A DNA stretch of 7,145 bases from Candidatus Woesearchaeota archaeon. GTDB lineage: Archaea; Nanoarchaeota; Nanoarchaeia; UBA10117; ARS21. The translations under genes and the position numbers were made by a program. The stretch spans positions 1 through 7,145 of the forward strand of contig NZAU01000167.1 in NCBI GenBank assembly GCA_002686215.1, written 5' to 3'. The stretch's first letter is position 1. The number at the start of each line of letters is the position of its first letter. Positions 6,801 to 7,145 of the stretch are shown here, one piece after another. The notes below the pieces were generated by a model. The model made no database searches. It was given only the letters and a program-made list of their open reading frames with translations, and was not told where the DNA came from.

Positions 6801-7145
6801 CAACATGATTCCAAGCATTTGATCTCATTGCAGATGAAGACTGTAAAAGGTTGGTATTATTATCAATAGAAATTAATCCACTTGGATATAATACCATACT
6901 AAATCTATTACCATTTACTGCTGTGCCAGTGTCAAAAATACCATAAACACCACTGCCAGGATATCCATCAGCATATACAAAACACTCTGCTGTGAATATG
7001 CCAGTTCCAAACTGAACATCAGAAGATCCAGTTAAACTTAAGGTATCACCACTACCATCAAAACTCACAGCACCATCGGTAATCTTGGCAAGTTTAGAAC
7101 CACCACTCACACCTGATGGAGTGTCTGGGAGAATATCTGGGGAGG
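3847..7145 (-). CDS. Giant multidomain tail/host-recognition protein (LamG, SPRY, phage repeat domains), N-terminus beyond window
   Basis: The frame is open to the window edge and ends at TAA 3847-3849. A GTG at 7110 could be read as a start, but codons before it continue in frame (DILPDTPSG then VSGGSKLAK), so the gene most likely begins outside. Residue numbers here count from 7110. A LamG/concanavalin-like domain spans about 14-165 (VSFDGSGDTLSL, NAWNHVAFVREG, LYINGVL, GQISNVRIVKGTAVY). The conserved TKLLCCQSN (183-190) follows. A discoidin-like beta domain covers about 200-345. A SPRY domain covers about 395-545 (GKWFWEVYP, TYYQNGI, INFGQNPF). Three related phage repeat domains occupy about 573-684, 866-972 and 975-1087, with a further jelly-roll-like domain inserted at about 700-848. 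The C-terminus LFGGGANAR is characteristic of marine phage proteins of this kind. It is probably a virion protein binding surface glycans; the domain types suggest this, and no catalytic motif is seen. Confidence 0.9.
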   Translation of the reverse strand, partial: SPDILPDTPSGVSGGSKLAKITDGAVSFDGSGDTLSLTGSSDVQFGTGIFTAECFVYADGYPGSGVYGIFDTGTAVNGNRFSMVLYPSGLISIDNNTNLLQSSSAMRSNAWNHVAFVREGTGSNEAKLYINGVLSNQATISTDFNNDDLLIGKTIDNYSWKGQISNVRIVKGTAVYTSNFTPPTRALTNVTNTKLLCCQSNTSAIAAAVNPGTAAITSFSGFRDSTTSSRTWDDSSSSSATSQALGPDDIYWIDLGSNITVTNVRFKVVSSASSNLSLTNFILRLSTSSSSLGTETCASGCTASAVNTVNSGSAPGEAIIELHDFSQSTRYLGITNGSGSYSGTIIYSDVQVNLPIHPIGNVTATNFNPFNTDINTVRGQESGYVTFNPLRLSANAPTLSENNLTVTAGGSAAWYNSGTTIDVSSGKWFWEVYPRTVGGSGFTVGVALEGYEWNRDTSGTGLPWLGSATGTSWSVYSTGQKYFGASGTNYMDAFTTSDVIGVALDVDANTLTYYQNGISKGVAFSDVNPEKGKSLQIGLSVHGTGSNKASINFGQNPFKFSPPAGFQPLNTANVRPETVISRPDQYVGIVTYMGAGGTKKVDGLKFSPDMVWVKALDSDFAPMLGDSVRGFSETTMLSPSSNAEEDRSTDPTDGSERGYISAKNNRGFTVVDGSGTSQVNGSGEDYVAWCWKAGGNSGNFNVDYVGYSTAGDAAMSIADQNTTGYNTDQNWGSGATGEINPGGGALESGCFNGDFSNSINSYWGDASKAITYTFNDLPFKKIRFYMVANSVSNSYVKFNGVAQTEARIRYPSLKFGWVEAIDVPSPLNKIEVFTHGSADFISLYAVEVDGKILVNSSGVTPPNLPSIPATGASVGTKQGFSIVTYTGTGSAGTIPHRLTQDPEFVIFKQRNNQDDWRVFHKDLDPDETQDYYLILQSTNGKSADQNQSFMNRVPPTGPVIHLGTDSAINGSSTTMVAYSWHSVPGLQKFGTFAGNSNADGTFVELGFRPALLWVKRTDSTGNWVILDTKRNPTNPVKKSLYADSSDNEYTPGQNWADILSNGFKIRATYGEVNVGTYVYCAWAEAPSIDLFGGGANAR
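3850..5394 (-). repeat. Three diverged copies of a phage repeat domain in the large protein
   Basis: Copy 1 is at 5059-5394 (YVGIVTYMGAGG, FSPDMVWVKA, ending YVAWCWKAGG). Copy 2 is at 4195-4515 (GFSIVTYTGTGSAG, DPEFVIFKQR, ending MVAYSWHSVPG). Copy 3 is at 3850-4188 (FGTFAGNSNADG, FRPALLWVKR, ending YVYCAWAEAP). Each has a strand-turn start, a 'P..VW.K' strand and a 'V.Y.W' end. This matches the unknown-function domain (I believe DUF7483) common in marine phage tail proteins; the name is from memory. Confidence 0.7.
4567..5013 (-). other. Inserted jelly-roll / galactose-binding-like domain
   Basis: Residues about 700-848 (from GTG 7110) of the large protein separate repeat copies 1 and 2. 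Visible pieces are SKAITYTFNDLPFKKIRFYM, SNSYVKFNGVAQ, PLNKIEVFTHG and SLYAVEVDGKILV. These are typical of small carbohydrate-binding-like beta sandwiches. The flanks (VGYSTAGDAA before, ATGASVGTKQGFSIV after) look like the two halves of the usual short linker between repeats. Confidence 0.55.

Overview
The window looks like late structural (tail fibre / adhesin) DNA from a T4-like marine myovirus, most likely a cyanophage of Prochlorococcus or Synechococcus or a close marine relative. The evidence is as follows. All genes lie on the minus strand with almost no non-coding DNA. Three short intergenic gaps carry the octamer C/G-ATAAATA, which matches the gp55-type late promoter of T4-like phages. 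The proteins are of kinds I recognise from cyanophage tail regions: LamG and SPRY lectin-like domains, 'GNVTGD' repeats, Gly-rich adhesin domains, and a C-terminus ending LFGGGANAR. No host, integrase, tRNA, IS or CRISPR signal is visible. Assignment to a named phage is not possible from this sequence alone.

Layout in the direction of transcription, from high to low coordinates. (1) A very large multidomain protein (3847 to beyond 7145) has lost its N-terminus at the window edge. It carries a LamG-like domain, a discoidin-like beta domain, a SPRY domain and three copies of a phage repeat domain, with an extra jelly-roll-like domain inserted between copies 1 and 2. (2) A 537-residue fibre-like protein (2200-3813, GTG start) carries a cupredoxin-like domain with a full set of candidate type-1 copper ligands. 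(3) A 114-residue beta-rich protein (1831-2175) is followed 3 nt later by a 304-residue Gly-rich protein (913-1827). (4) A second, diverged copy of the same pair follows: a 114-residue paralogue (534-878) and a Gly-rich protein (530 down to the window edge, C-terminus missing).

Transcription probably runs from three late promoters inside the window (about 3839-3846, 2197-2204 and 898-905), plus an unseen one for the large gene. Each small/Gly-rich pair is therefore its own bicistronic late unit. Within each pair a GGAGG ribosome site sits in the last codons of the small gene, and the Gly-rich start lies 3 nt after its stop, which suggests coupled translation.

The most interesting signals are the duplicated two-gene adhesin cassette with preserved expression architecture, the possible copper site in a tail protein, and the inserted carbohydrate-binding-like domain in the large protein. 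Together these look like a host-recognition region built from interchangeable modules. That function is inferred from domain types and context, not shown directly.
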